A stretch of DNA of 64,000 nucleotides from Onthomorpha sp937906975 (GCA_045614605.1 JAZLDH010000012.1:180052-244051), one strand, 5' to 3'; positions 43,430-52,538 are shown, counted from the stretch's first letter. Numbers and translations are program-made. The notes: a model not told the origin generated them from the sequence alone.

Positions 43430-43509
43430 TATATATGGTATTAGGATTTAATTTTTAGGGGAATTTTCTTTGTTCTTAGGGGTTAAATTCTTTGTTTTAT
43501 ATTCCTATG

Positions 43510-43576
43510 AAAAAAGTCTAAGAAAAAAATCAAAAAAGCTAAGAAAAAATTTAAAATTCCTTAGCTTTTTTTTAGC
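43510..43576. terminator. copy F of the tract family between the array and cas2
   Basis: AAAAAGTCTAAGAAAAAA, AAAAAAGCTAAGAAAAAA and then the inverse (TTCCTTAGCTTTTTTTT) with a 21-bp period. It lies between the array hairpin and the 3' end of the cas operon and can form a hairpin with T-runs for both strands. Confidence 0.65.
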
Positions 43577-43593
43577 CATTCAAAAAGAGCGAA

Positions 43594-43926
43594 TTAAAAG
43601 AGTTCTAATTGTTGTCCTCCAGCTTGGGCTTTTTCGGGTTTTCCGCAATGATAGATTTCTATATCGCCAAATTGCTTATCTGTTATGGTAATTATTCCTA
43701 CTTTTCCATATTCTGGCAAAAAGTTTTTTACTCTTCTGATATGCACATTCGCATTTTCCTTGCTTGCGCAATGGCGTATATAGATAGAAAACTGAAACAT
43801 AGTAAAGCCATCTTCTATTAGGAGTTTGCGAAACTTTGCATGAGCTTTCTTATCTTTCTTTGTCTCTGTCGGCAAGTCAAACAACACCATTACCCACATA
43901 ATTCTATATTCGCTAAATCGTTCCAC
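43594..43926 (-). CDS. cas2: CRISPR-associated endonuclease Cas2
   Basis: 110 residues. The first strand is VMVLFDLPTETKKDKKAH, with the family aspartate at D17. RKLLIEDGFTMFQFSIYIR and GKVGIITITDKQFGDIEIY complete the ferredoxin-like fold. It pairs with Cas1 in the spacer-integration complex. The C-terminal tail is glutamine-rich (KAQAGGQQLELF). It starts 6 bp after the cas1 stop and is the last gene of the cas9-cas1-cas2 operon. No csn2 or cas4 gene is present, which defines subtype II-C. Confidence 0.96.
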   Translation of the reverse strand: MERFSEYRIMWVMVLFDLPTETKKDKKAHAKFRKLLIEDGFTMFQFSIYIRHCASKENANVHIRRVKNFLPEYGKVGIITITDKQFGDIEIYHCGKPEKAQAGGQQLELF

Positions 43927-43932
43927 TTAATT

Positions 43933-44868
43933 TCAATTTATGCTTGGATAAATGATTTTGCGTAATTCTCCTGCATAGCATTTTTGAAGTGAAGAAGTAG
44001 TTGTAGTTACCGCCACCATTAAAGGACTTCTTTTCCCATTTATATTCACATCTAAAACAGGAATTGACAATAGTTCTGTCTTTAATTCTTTTGTTAATTC
44101 TTGTGTGTTGGGATATTTATCATAGAGTTGCATAACAAGTCTATCTACGTATGGGCGATAAGGCTCCATTATGTCATCTGCTAAACAAAAGGCATTGTAT
44201 TTATTTCTGTGATGTATGCCTAAGGTTGTAAGCAAGCCACTTGACACTAAGGCTCTCGCAACTATGGCTCTAAGGATTGCATATCCATAATTCAAGAGAT
44301 TGTTTGGACTCTCTCCTTCTCTTTCACGAGTAAAGTTTTCTATCATCGGAAAGGCGTTTTGCCAATAATAGACTGCTGCTCTTGCTTCAAGGTTATCGCT
44401 ATCGCCACTTTTAACTTCTGTTGCCCACTTTTGCATATTGCGCACCTCTGTTCCTCTTATTTGTTTCAAGACTGCGGCTTGGTTTTGAATCTTTGCTATT
44501 ATGGTTTGTTGCCATAGTTGTTTTTTCAACGGCAAAGAGGCTTCTATTTGATAACGCATGCGTTCGGTTTGTGTGGTATTGCCAACCAAAGGCAAGTGCA
44601 TTCCTATTGGAAGGTGGCTTTCGTTGCAAGTAATGACTGCACAGTTGTTTTCTAATAAGGCTTCCAAAACTCCTTGTGTGATAGTGATACGTTTATTGTC
44701 TAAAACCACTATTCCAATGTCTTCAATAGGGATTGTTTTAGTAGCCTCCGATTTAAAATGCTCCGTAAGAGAAGAGTTTGTCTCCACTTCCGGAAGTTTT
44801 ATCACTAATTGCTGATTTCTTAAAGACAAATAAGCGGGATTAGTAAAACATAATGTGCGTTTAATCAT
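43933..44868 (-). CDS. cas1: CRISPR-associated endonuclease Cas1 (type II)
   Basis: 311 residues, the usual type II Cas1 size. It is the integrase of spacer acquisition. The metal-binding residues are placed as expected: E161 in NLEARAAVYYWQ, the histidine in LGIHHRNKYNAF (H219/H220), and E235 in DDIMEPYRPYVD. The N-terminal beta domain is preserved (IEDIGIVVLDNKRITITQ). It lies 13 bp downstream of cas9 and 6 bp upstream of cas2, so the three are one operon. All three genes are intact, so the locus should be competent for both adaptation and interference. Confidence 0.97.
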   Translation of the reverse strand: MIKRTLCFTNPAYLSLRNQQLVIKLPEVETNSSLTEHFKSEATKTIPIEDIGIVVLDNKRITITQGVLEALLENNCAVITCNESHLPIGMHLPLVGNTTQTERMRYQIEASLPLKKQLWQQTIIAKIQNQAAVLKQIRGTEVRNMQKWATEVKSGDSDNLEARAAVYYWQNAFPMIENFTREREGESPNNLLNYGYAILRAIVARALVSSGLLTTLGIHHRNKYNAFCLADDIMEPYRPYVDRLVMQLYDKYPNTQELTKELKTELLSIPVLDVNINGKRSPLMVAVTTTTSSLQKCYAGELRKIIYPSIN

Positions 44869-44881
44869 AAGTTAAAGACTT

Positions 44882-47800
44882 TTAATATTCCTTACGCAAG
44901 AATTTAACTTGACCATTATTTATTTCAAAATCAACTCCTTTTATTAAATAATTAAGTTGATTAACACTCTTCCTCATTTTTTCAGGGGTTTCATTGAAAT
45001 TTTCTAGTTTTGTAACATTTGGTGTCTTTTCTGCATTTATTGTTTTTTGTAAGATTAACAAATTGCCATCTTTCCAAAAACCTCTTACAATGTACAGACG
45101 TTCTTTTAATTGTTTATTTTCCATTTCATACAATTCTTCGATATTTTTTTGATAAATCAACAAAATATCATTTACGTATATTGTATGTTTCAAAGCATAG
45201 CCTTTTTTATCAGTTTTTGGAATATATTCATTTAATATTTTTTTATTTTCAGATATGTCAAATAAGTTATAAACTTCATAGTTTTTTTTCTTTTTATCCA
45301 TGCTCTCATATACAGACATAGCATAAGATTCAGGTGGAGCTGCTGCATAATACTTATTCTTATAGTCTTTATTAGAAATGTATGTTTGTTCTTTTATTTC
45401 TAATGGGTTTTTAACACTTGGAACTACACATCTAACATGTCTTATTTTATTTACTTTTTCGCCTTGTTTATTAAGCATATAAATTCCCTCTGCAACTGCT
45501 GTTTTAAAATCTGTTCCTTCTGGGAATTGGCTTTTCATTACATCTATAAGCTTTTTATTAACAATTACACTTTCTAATTCTTTCCAATCTTTAAATCCAG
45601 AATCTTGTACATTTGCTTTGTGTTTTAATTCTCTTCGTACAACATAAATTACTTCATCATTTTTATTTTGTGTTATTGCTCCATAGAACGTTTCTCCGTG
45701 TAATTGCCCTCTTATTGAATCTCCTTTTATCCAATATTTCGCTTCTGGAATTGGTCTTCCTTTATATTTCTTAATGTTTCCGTTTTCGTCTTTTTCAAAT
45801 ATAACCTTTTTATCAGCACCTAACACAGGAATTATTTTACCTCTTATTCTCTTTCTTCTTTTTGCTTTTACCAAAGCTTGATTCTTAGAAACATGATCTA
45901 CTAAAATATTACTTTCTATAAAGTTTCTTATTTCCGTAGCTTTCTTTGGAAGAATGGATTTCAATATTTTCTGAATTTGTTCTTCATAATAAGCAGCTTG
46001 CATTGGATTTTCTTTTTGCAAATAAAAGAGTTTAAGTAATTCTTCTCTTTTGTTAGCATTTGGAATCAATGTAAGCATTGTTGCATCTATTGCATGGTGA
46101 GAATGTTTACTTCTATCTTTTTTATCATAAACACTTTCTATGCCCATAATCTTTCTAAATACAGAAGTAACTTCTCCTTTTTGAACATCAACTTTATTAA
46201 ATAATGTTTTTAAATAATGATAAGCATATTTTGTTATTATTCTTGTATCATTCAATTGGTTATTACGATAAGAAGAAGACACTTCCGTCATTGTAAATGT
46301 ATCTACTTTCTTTTTCCAATAATCATATTCCATTTTCCATAAATGACCTTGTCTAATACAATGGTCTTTTCTATCTTTAGTTTGCGCTTTTTTGGATTCA
46401 TCTTTCCAAAAATGAATTCTTTCTTCTAAACTTTTTACTTTTTCAATCCAAGGTTGAATACGCAAAATAATATCTTTATAGTTTGACAACTGCGTAGGAA
46501 ATTGATTCTTTTTAACTTCTCTATTAAATTGTGTATAACAAATAGTTTTATTTGAAAGAGAATCATCAAATGACTTACTTCGTGGAATTGTATGTTCTAT
46601 CTCCACTTTATTTTCATCAAACAAATCTGATAAAGTTATAGTATTACCTGTATAAATACATATAAATTCTTGCTCTATCCATAATTGATATTTTATTTTA
46701 GTAAAATCAGATTCCTTATACTGCGTTTTTGTCTTTTTAGACTTTTCTTCGGATTTTATATCAACTATATCTTGTTGCTCTGTCCATATTCTAACTTTAT
46801 CAATAGCAGAATCGTTTACTTTTATATTAAGTTCGTTTAGTTTCTTCTCTATTTCCTTGTTTATATCATTTCTTTTTTCTTGATATTTTTCTATCGCCCA
46901 ACGCATATTCGCATCATTAAGTTCTCTTGCTGTTTCTACAACTATGCGAGTATGTTCATCTATCTTTCCTTCTTTGAGTAAGGTGTTTATTTGCGAACGT
47001 AGTGTATGTAACACTCGCATTGCCATTGGGTTTTTCAAAGCTGGGATAACAGGACTTCCTAATTGTTTTAAGTATATACCTTCTTCAACTTTTTCTATTT
47101 TAGCCATAGGATAAATATCTATCATTGAAGGGTGGTAAATCTTTTTTAAGTCTTTTGGAGTTAAGAATTTGTATTTTGTAGATAAATACTCTGCTAATGA
47201 TTCTGAAAGTTTTGGAATTATACAATAATCTCTTTTTGTACTTGCAAAGAAGTTTTGATATTGTTTTGTTACTTCGCTTTTTATGTATTCTTGTTCGGAT
47301 ATAGTTTTACTTGTCCATTGTTTCTCTGTATATTGAGTTTTCAACACTTTATCTATATCCGAATAATCTTGTTCTTGCAATTTATATTGAGTATTGTGTT
47401 CTGCAAATCGGTCTTCGTAGTCTAATGATTTATAATTAGAAATAAGATTGTTTGTTATATTGTATATTTCCTTTATCAAACGATTTTCTCTAATTATGTT
47501 ATTTAATTCTGCGATTATTACCTCTTTTTCTAATTCCCATTTATCTTTTAATAATTCTGGTAATTTTGCTAATAACACTGAATCTGTATAAGGTATTCCT
47601 TGTTTTAAGAATTGATTTATATTCTTAATGGCTTTAAGACTTAAAGAAGAATATCCTTGTTGGATTTTCATCCAAATAGTTTTTAAATCCTCAGTTTGTT
47701 CCTTGCTAAATGATAATTCTTTTGATATTTCTTCAATATTTTTTTCTTCATCAAAAGAAAAACAAATGTGCCAAAGATCTATGTAATTGTATTTTATATA

Positions 47801-49084
47801 GTGTTGTTCTCCTGTCTTTTTATTTATTCTGATTTTCTTTGTTTCAAATACCCATTCTTTATAATCTTCGCCTAAAATATTCTTTAATCTTGCTGATATA
47901 GGACAATCCGAAATACTTGTTTTATCTTTGTAGTTTATTGTTTTTATTTTCTCTTCACAAATCAAGTTTAAGTTCAATTCTTTTTGTAACCATTCTCTTA
48001 TTTCTTTAAATTGAAAACTTGTTTTAACTTTTAAAAATTTATCTACAAAGAGTTTTTCTTTTAATTCTAATGACAAAATTTGCCATTCTGAATCTGTATC
48101 TTCTCTATACTTTATATTATTGATAAAACACCATGCTCTATATTCTTCAAATTCCGGGTGGCTTATAGGGCAACGTGATTTATTTGGCTCTAATGTACAT
48201 TTTCCAATATTACCTTTTTGTGAGCGTAAAGGGCGTTTGTAGAATATTGTACCCTCGCCTTTCTTTTTACTTGTTATGCGTTTATAAAAGTCCGATGAAA
48301 TATCCAATCCATTTTGAAATTCAAATATTGCTTCAATTTCTTTTTTGTATTGAAGGCGTACCGCTTGATACTCGCTTGCTTTTATTCTTATTCCGTCTTT
48401 TTCTAATCTTGCAAAGGCACAACCTACCGTTGGTAAATTGTTATTTGTCATGTATTCAACTAATTCACCTGACTTTTTTTCTTCGGATTTATTTAATTCT
48501 GGATCATCAAATTCATTGTTTGAATCCTCTTGTGATTGTCCTTTTATTGTTTCGCCCTTGCTACTTTTAAATCCTCTATGTTGTGCAATATGATATAAAG
48601 CTCTACCTAATTTATATCTATCTGTTTGATTTGTAAAGTCAAATTGTTTTTGCATTAACTCTGCACGTAATTGATATGGACTTGAATAATCTGCTACTCC
48701 ATCTCCATTAAAGTCTAATCGTACCCATTGTTCAAATTCTATTGCATGAATTGGATATTGTCTTTTCAATCCTTTTTCTTTATCATATTTACTCCATTTC
48801 TCTAAATCTTCCATTGACAAAGGACAATAACCTTCTTTTATCAATAATTCAAGAGTTGCCCAAATTCTATACTTTCTTGATTGATATAATCTCCTCGCCG
48901 AACGTTTTTTTGTTCTTTCTGCCGCATAGGAAAATTCACCTGTTTTACCTATTCCTACACCAGATTTAAATATTATGGAATTAAATAATTCTAACTGTTC
49001 AGTTAAATTATCTCCGTTATCTGTATTTCTTAATGATATTCCTATTGAGTTTGTTCCTAAATCAAGACCTAAAATTTTTGCCAT
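44882..49084 (-). CDS. cas9: Cas9, type II-C RNA-guided DNA endonuclease
   Basis: 1400 residues from the ATG at 49084 (MAKILGLDLGTNSIGISLRN). Domains in order: RuvC-I with D8, the arginine-rich bridge helix (ERTKKRSARRLYQSRKYR, about 57-75), a large REC lobe, RuvC-II with E717 (IVVETARELNDAN), HNH with catalytic H831 (VEIEHTIPRSKSFDDSLSNK), RuvC-III with H996-H997 and D1000 (HHAIDATML), and a PAM-interacting C-terminus. All nuclease residues are present, so it should cut both strands. Length is typical of Bacteroidota II-C Cas9. A longer frame from 49162 would run through the tracrRNA anti-repeat and is rejected. The likely promoter is the anti-repeat itself (49135-49164), divergent to and interlocked with the tracrRNA promoter. 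Confidence 0.98.
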   Translation of the reverse strand: MAKILGLDLGTNSIGISLRNTDNGDNLTEQLELFNSIIFKSGVGIGKTGEFSYAAERTKKRSARRLYQSRKYRIWATLELLIKEGYCPLSMEDLEKWSKYDKEKGLKRQYPIHAIEFEQWVRLDFNGDGVADYSSPYQLRAELMQKQFDFTNQTDRYKLGRALYHIAQHRGFKSSKGETIKGQSQEDSNNEFDDPELNKSEEKKSGELVEYMTNNNLPTVGCAFARLEKDGIRIKASEYQAVRLQYKKEIEAIFEFQNGLDISSDFYKRITSKKKGEGTIFYKRPLRSQKGNIGKCTLEPNKSRCPISHPEFEEYRAWCFINNIKYREDTDSEWQILSLELKEKLFVDKFLKVKTSFQFKEIREWLQKELNLNLICEEKIKTINYKDKTSISDCPISARLKNILGEDYKEWVFETKKIRINKKTGEQHYIKYNYIDLWHICFSFDEEKNIEEISKELSFSKEQTEDLKTIWMKIQQGYSSLSLKAIKNINQFLKQGIPYTDSVLLAKLPELLKDKWELEKEVIIAELNNIIRENRLIKEIYNITNNLISNYKSLDYEDRFAEHNTQYKLQEQDYSDIDKVLKTQYTEKQWTSKTISEQEYIKSEVTKQYQNFFASTKRDYCIIPKLSESLAEYLSTKYKFLTPKDLKKIYHPSMIDIYPMAKIEKVEEGIYLKQLGSPVIPALKNPMAMRVLHTLRSQINTLLKEGKIDEHTRIVVETARELNDANMRWAIEKYQEKRNDINKEIEKKLNELNIKVNDSAIDKVRIWTEQQDIVDIKSEEKSKKTKTQYKESDFTKIKYQLWIEQEFICIYTGNTITLSDLFDENKVEIEHTIPRSKSFDDSLSNKTICYTQFNREVKKNQFPTQLSNYKDIILRIQPWIEKVKSLEERIHFWKDESKKAQTKDRKDHCIRQGHLWKMEYDYWKKKVDTFTMTEVSSSYRNNQLNDTRIITKYAYHYLKTLFNKVDVQKGEVTSVFRKIMGIESVYDKKDRSKHSHHAIDATMLTLIPNANKREELLKLFYLQKENPMQAAYYEEQIQKILKSILPKKATEIRNFIESNILVDHVSKNQALVKAKRRKRIRGKIIPVLGADKKVIFEKDENGNIKKYKGRPIPEAKYWIKGDSIRGQLHGETFYGAITQNKNDEVIYVVRRELKHKANVQDSGFKDWKELESVIVNKKLIDVMKSQFPEGTDFKTAVAEGIYMLNKQGEKVNKIRHVRCVVPSVKNPLEIKEQTYISNKDYKNKYYAAAPPESYAMSVYESMDKKKKNYEVYNLFDISENKKILNEYIPKTDKKGYALKHTIYVNDILLIYQKNIEELYEMENKQLKERLYIVRGFWKDGNLLILQKTINAEKTPNVTKLENFNETPEKMRKSVNQLNYLIKGVDFEINNGQVKFLRKEY

Positions 49085-49100
49085 AATTATTTGTTTTTTA

Positions 49101-49131
49101 TTTGCTATTCTAAAAATTATTACTACTTTTG
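49101..49131 (+). promoter_or_regulatory. promoter of the tracrRNA
   Basis: TTTG at 49101-49104, 19 bp, TACTTTTG at 49124-49131. The predicted start is at about 49137-49139, just inside the anti-repeat. It points away from cas9. Confidence 0.75.
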
Positions 49132-49134
49132 CAT

Positions 49135-49164
49135 CAAAGATACTATGTGAAAGACTTTTCACAA
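49135..49164 (-). promoter_or_regulatory. likely cas9 promoter, formed by the anti-repeat
   Basis: On the minus strand TTG (plus CAA, 49162-49164), 19 bp, TATCTTTG (plus CAAAGATA, 49135-49142). Sequence and spacing equal those inside the CRISPR repeat. The start would be near 49129, leaving a leader of about 45 nt before the cas9 ATG. The minus-7 box overlaps the tracrRNA start site. Confidence 0.65.
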
Positions 49165-49220
49165 TAAGGCTATAAGCCGAAGATTTCTAACTCCTGCGTA
49201 CTCCGTGGGAGTATTTTTTT
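49138..49220 (+). ncRNA. tracrRNA
   Basis: The anti-repeat (about 49134-49167) reads CAAAGATACTA, then TGAAAG and TTCACAA. It can pair with the 5' part of the repeat transcript (UAGUAUCUUUG, CUUUCA, UUGUGAA) with two internal loops, the standard two-part duplex of type II. A small hairpin follows (GGCTATAAGCC, 49168-49178). A 6-bp terminator hairpin (TACTCC-GTG-GGAGTA, 49199-49213) precedes T7 at 49214-49220. The length is about 83 nt from the predicted start. Transcribed from the plus strand, divergent from cas9. Confidence 0.88.
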
Positions 49221-49283
49221 CTCTGTATGCAAGGACAAAGCTACAAAATAATATTTAAATATAGTTATTTTACGATAAAATTT

Positions 49284-49311
49284 AAAGCGGCACTCTTTCG
49301 GGTGTCGCTTT
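49284..49311 (-). terminator. terminator downstream of hcp
   Basis: AAAGCGGCAC pairs with GTGTCGCTTT (one bulge) around TCTTTCGG, 33 bp after the hcp stop codon on the minus strand. A T/A-rich tail follows on the minus strand. Confidence 0.65.
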
Positions 49312-49344
49312 CTGTTTTATGGCTTTTTTTTGTTAAGGGGAGTT

Positions 49345-50964
49345 TTATTTTAGGTCAAAGTCTTTTAGGTCTTTTTCTACTGTGTTGATTGTGGTGAGGT
49401 GGTATTCTTTTTGCAGAAGTTGTATTAGGCTTGGACTTAAAAAGGCTGGTAATGTAGGTCCGAGTTTTATGTTCTTGATGCCTAAGGATAGTAGTGTGAG
49501 TAGTATGAGTACTGCTTTTTGTTCGTACCATGCTATGTTATAGATTATTGGTAGTTGGTTTAGGTCTTGTAGGCCTAATTCTTTTCTTAATTCGTCTGCA
49601 AAGAGTATTAGCGAGTAGGTGTCGTTGCATTGTCCTGCGTCTATTACTCTTGGGAATTGGGCGTTGGGTTGTAGGTATTGTTTGTTGTAGCGGTATTTTG
49701 CACAGCCTGCTGTTAGGATTAGTGTGTCTGATGGTAGGGCTTTGGCAAAGTCTGTGTAGTATTCTCTTGATGGCATTCGTCCATCGCAACCTGCCATAAC
49801 GACTACTTTTTTAATCACTCCGTCTTGTATGGCTTTTATTATTTGTGCTTTTAGTTTGCTTAGTTGTTGGTGGGCAAAGCCTATGTGTAGTTCGGTGTTG
49901 TCTATTGGTTGTGGTGGTTTGCATTGGTGTGCTTTGGCTATTATGGTGCGGAAGTTTTTGGTTTGTGTGTCGTGGTGAAGTGGTATGTGGTGTGTGCCTT
50001 CAAGGTAGGTGGAGCCTGTGGTGAAGAGTCGGTCTTTGTAGGTTGCGTTGGCTGGTGGTGGTACTATGCAGTTGCTTGTGAGGAGTATTGGCCCGTTGAA
50101 TTTTTCAAATTCTTTGGTTTGTTGCCACCATGAGTTGCCATAGTTTCCTTTGAAGTGTGGGTATTTTTTGAAGTATGGGTAGGCGTGGGCTGGTAGCATT
50201 TCTCCGTGTGTGTAAATGTCTATATTTTTATCGGCTGTTTGGTCAAGGAGTTCTTTTAGGTCTTGTAGGTCGTGTCCGCTTACGAGTATGCCGGGGCGTT
50301 CTCCTATGTTGGATTTTATTGTTGTGTGTTCGGGGTGGCCAAAGGTGATTGTGTTGGCTTTGTCTAAGAGGTGCATTGTTTTTAAGCCGAGTTCGCCTAC
50401 TCCTAATAGGTAGGAGTGTAGTTTTTCTACGCTTATTTCTTTTTTGTGTATTTGTGATAGGGTGTCTTCTATGGTTTTGTAGATTGTGGCGTCTTCATAG
50501 CCAAGGCGTCTTGCGTGTTCGGCGTATGCGGCTGCTCCTTTTATTCCATAGATAATGGCTTGTTTTAGGCTTCTTATATCTTGGTCGGTTTCGGCTTGTA
50601 TGGAGGCTTGTCCGAGTATGGGTGGTAGGAAGTTTAGTTTTAGTTCGTGGATTGGGATTGAGTTGTGATGGGCTATGTTTTTGAGTTCGTGTTTTTTGTC
50701 TCGGAGTTGATGGACTTTTGTGCTGACGGCTTCGCTGTCAAAGTTGGCATTGGTGATTGAGGTGAAGAGCGCGTCGGTTATCAGACGGCTTGCTTGGAGG
50801 TCGTCTCGGTTGGTTTGACGCAAGTGGTTGTTTATTACTGATAGTTCTATGACTTCAAATATCAGTTCGTCTAATTGGTTGGCAAGGTGTGGGTTTTTTC
50901 CGCATACTCCTGCTTTTTTACAGCCTTGATTGTTGGCTGTTTCTTGGCATTGATAACAAAACAT
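49345..50964 (-). CDS. hcp: hydroxylamine reductase (hybrid-cluster protein)
   Basis: 539 residues. The N-terminal cysteine pattern C3-x2-C6-x8-C15-x5-C21 (FCYQCQETANNQGCKKAGVC) binds the cubane cluster and the C-terminal part binds the hybrid Fe-S-O cluster (for example GCDGRMPSREYY and GCAKYRYN). Hcp reduces hydroxylamine and, in anaerobes, nitric oxide, so it is a nitrosative-stress enzyme. The short spacing in the first cysteine motif is the form seen in strict anaerobes. Coding-strand composition is unusual for this window: very rich in C and A, with many C-ending codons and about 47% G+C in a sampled line, against about 32% in cas9. The gene is monocistronic, with a terminator on each side. 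Confidence 0.95.
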   Translation of the reverse strand: MFCYQCQETANNQGCKKAGVCGKNPHLANQLDELIFEVIELSVINNHLRQTNRDDLQASRLITDALFTSITNANFDSEAVSTKVHQLRDKKHELKNIAHHNSIPIHELKLNFLPPILGQASIQAETDQDIRSLKQAIIYGIKGAAAYAEHARRLGYEDATIYKTIEDTLSQIHKKEISVEKLHSYLLGVGELGLKTMHLLDKANTITFGHPEHTTIKSNIGERPGILVSGHDLQDLKELLDQTADKNIDIYTHGEMLPAHAYPYFKKYPHFKGNYGNSWWQQTKEFEKFNGPILLTSNCIVPPPANATYKDRLFTTGSTYLEGTHHIPLHHDTQTKNFRTIIAKAHQCKPPQPIDNTELHIGFAHQQLSKLKAQIIKAIQDGVIKKVVVMAGCDGRMPSREYYTDFAKALPSDTLILTAGCAKYRYNKQYLQPNAQFPRVIDAGQCNDTYSLILFADELRKELGLQDLNQLPIIYNIAWYEQKAVLILLTLLSLGIKNIKLGPTLPAFLSPSLIQLLQKEYHLTTINTVEKDLKDFDLK

Positions 50965-50993
50965 AATTCTCTTTTTTTATTGGTTAATAGTTT

Positions 50994-51006
50994 TGTTATC
51001 TTAACA
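50994..51006. promoter_or_regulatory. possible operator upstream of hcp
   Basis: TGTTATCTTAACA is a palindrome (TGTTA, 3 nt, TAACA) 30 bp before the hcp start codon. Hcp genes in anaerobes are commonly controlled by CRP/FNR-type regulators that bind palindromes near this position. The link here is only positional. Confidence 0.3.
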
Positions 51007-51064
51007 TTTTATTGTTTTACTTTGTTCAGGGGTTTCTTTATTTTATTTTCGTAAGGGATAGAAA

Positions 51065-51095
51065 AAAAGGGAGAATGTTTTTGTTCTCCCTTTTG
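51065..51095 (-). terminator. terminator of the hydrogenase operon
   Basis: AAAAGGGAGAA pairs perfectly with TTCTCCCTTTT around a T/G loop, 22 bp after the stop codon of the [FeFe] hydrogenase gene on the minus strand. Both strands carry A/T tails, so it can work in both directions and separates hcp from the operon. Confidence 0.8.
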
Positions 51096-51116
51096 TATGT
51101 GTGTTTTGGTTTTTCT

Positions 51117-52538
51117 TTATTTTGTTGTTGGAAGGATTTGACGTGCTGCTGTTTTTGGATTGTTGATTGTGTCGCAACCGTTTACGCAACCTCCTGGGCA
51201 TGACATTACTTCTATGAAGTTTCCTGGGCATTGTCCTGCTTTTGCGTATTGTTTTAATTGACGTATTACTTGTTTGTTCAATCCGTCTATTATGACTTCT
51301 TTGATTGCGTTTGGATCTGGTGCTGTAAGTTTAACGGATTCTGTTACTCCACTTATCATTGCAAATCCTCTTCCGTGTCCTACGATGTTTGGATCAAGTG
51401 ACATTGGTTCTAATGCTTCAAGGTCTATGTTTGAGGCTTTGAATAATGCTTCGATTTCTTCGTATGAGATTACGTAATCTACTTCGTCATATAGGCAGCT
51501 TTCACTTCTCTTTCCTACGCATGGTGATACCATAACTGTTTTTGCGTCAGGGTATTGTTCTCTCACGTGGCGTGCTGTGTAAACCATTGGTGAAGGTGTT
51601 GTAGAAACGTATTGTTGCATTTCTGGCATGTGTTTTCTTACAAGATTCATCCAACTTGGACAGCATGATGTTGTCATGAATGATGCGCCTTCGTGAAGTC
51701 TTTCAATAAATTCTTCTCTTTCGTGTTCTGTTGTTATGTTTGCTCCTAAGGCTACTTCTACTACGTCAAAGAATCCTAATTGTTTGATTCCTGCAAGTAC
51801 TTTTCCGTAGTCTGCTTTGAATTGTCCGCCTAATGATGGTGCAACCATTGCTACTACTTTTTTGCCTTCTTTTATGTCACGGAAGATGTCGATTAGGAAT
51901 GTTTTTTCAAAGATTGCTCCGAATGGACATGCTACCATACATTTACCACAATAGATACATTTGTCTGGGTCAATGTGTTCTATTCCGTGTTCGTCTTTTG
52001 AGATTGCTCCTACTGGACAGCTTTCTTCGCAAGGTACTGGTTGGTAAATGATAGCGTGGAATGGACATGCTTCCATACACATTCCACAGTTTACACATTT
52101 GTCTGTGTCTATGTTGGCTTGTTTTTCGCCTACTGTGATTGCTCCTTTTTTACAAGCGTATGTACATGGTCTTGCTACACAGGCTCTACATAGGTTTGTT
52201 ACTATATAGTTGTTTTTAACGCATGATGAACATGCTTCATCAACAACTGTCATCATCACCGATGTTTTGTCTGTTCTTTCTTGTGCTAGTTTTGCGTAGT
52301 GTGAAAGCGGGTCTAATTCGTCTTTTTCATCGTACACGTTAAAGCCTAATACTGCCATTGTTTTGTATTTCAATACGGCTCTTTCTTTGTGTACGCAACA
52401 TCTTGTGTTTTCTTTGTCTTTTGGACGCATTTCTAATGGTAGTCTGTCTATCTTTTCTACTAATTCATCGTTTAGGATTAGTTTTGATAGACGCATTAGG
52501 ATTTCGCGTCTTATTTCTACTGCGTTGTTTAATGCCAT
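51117..52538 (-). CDS. monomeric [FeFe] hydrogenase
   Basis: 473 residues. The N-terminal part carries several iron-sulfur cysteine motifs (CSSCVKNN, CRAC, CVNCGMCMEACP at 148-158, CIYCGKCMVACP at 194-204). The H-cluster domain has L1 TSCCPSW (C292, C293), L2 SPCVGKRSE (C340) and L3 EVMSCPGGCVNG (C447, C451), so all four H-cluster cysteines are present. The SPC and VGK variants of L2 suggest one of the less-studied groups (B-like) rather than the classical group A enzyme. It would evolve or oxidise H2 with ferredoxin-type partners. No maturation genes (hydE, hydF, hydG) are in the window. It is the last gene of the sensory hydrogenase operon, 22 bp after the small ferredoxin gene. Confidence 0.88.
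   Translation of the reverse strand: MALNNAVEIRREILMRLSKLILNDELVEKIDRLPLEMRPKDKENTRCCVHKERAVLKYKTMAVLGFNVYDEKDELDPLSHYAKLAQERTDKTSVMMTVVDEACSSCVKNNYIVTNLCRACVARPCTYACKKGAITVGEKQANIDTDKCVNCGMCMEACPFHAIIYQPVPCEESCPVGAISKDEHGIEHIDPDKCIYCGKCMVACPFGAIFEKTFLIDIFRDIKEGKKVVAMVAPSLGGQFKADYGKVLAGIKQLGFFDVVEVALGANITTEHEREEFIERLHEGASFMTTSCCPSWMNLVRKHMPEMQQYVSTTPSPMVYTARHVREQYPDAKTVMVSPCVGKRSESCLYDEVDYVISYEEIEALFKASNIDLEALEPMSLDPNIVGHGRGFAMISGVTESVKLTAPDPNAIKEVIIDGLNKQVIRQLKQYAKAGQCPGNFIEVMSCPGGCVNGCDTINNPKTAARQILPTTK

Noticed and set aside
43470..43691. 73-codon plus-strand frame behind the CRISPR array
   Set aside because: It runs through the lysine-coding tract-family repeat and into the antisense of cas2.
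49085..49162. A longer cas9 frame starting at 49162
   Set aside because: The extra 26 residues are encoded by the tracrRNA anti-repeat and promoter region. The conserved Cas9 N-terminus MAKILGLDLGTNSIG begins at 49084.
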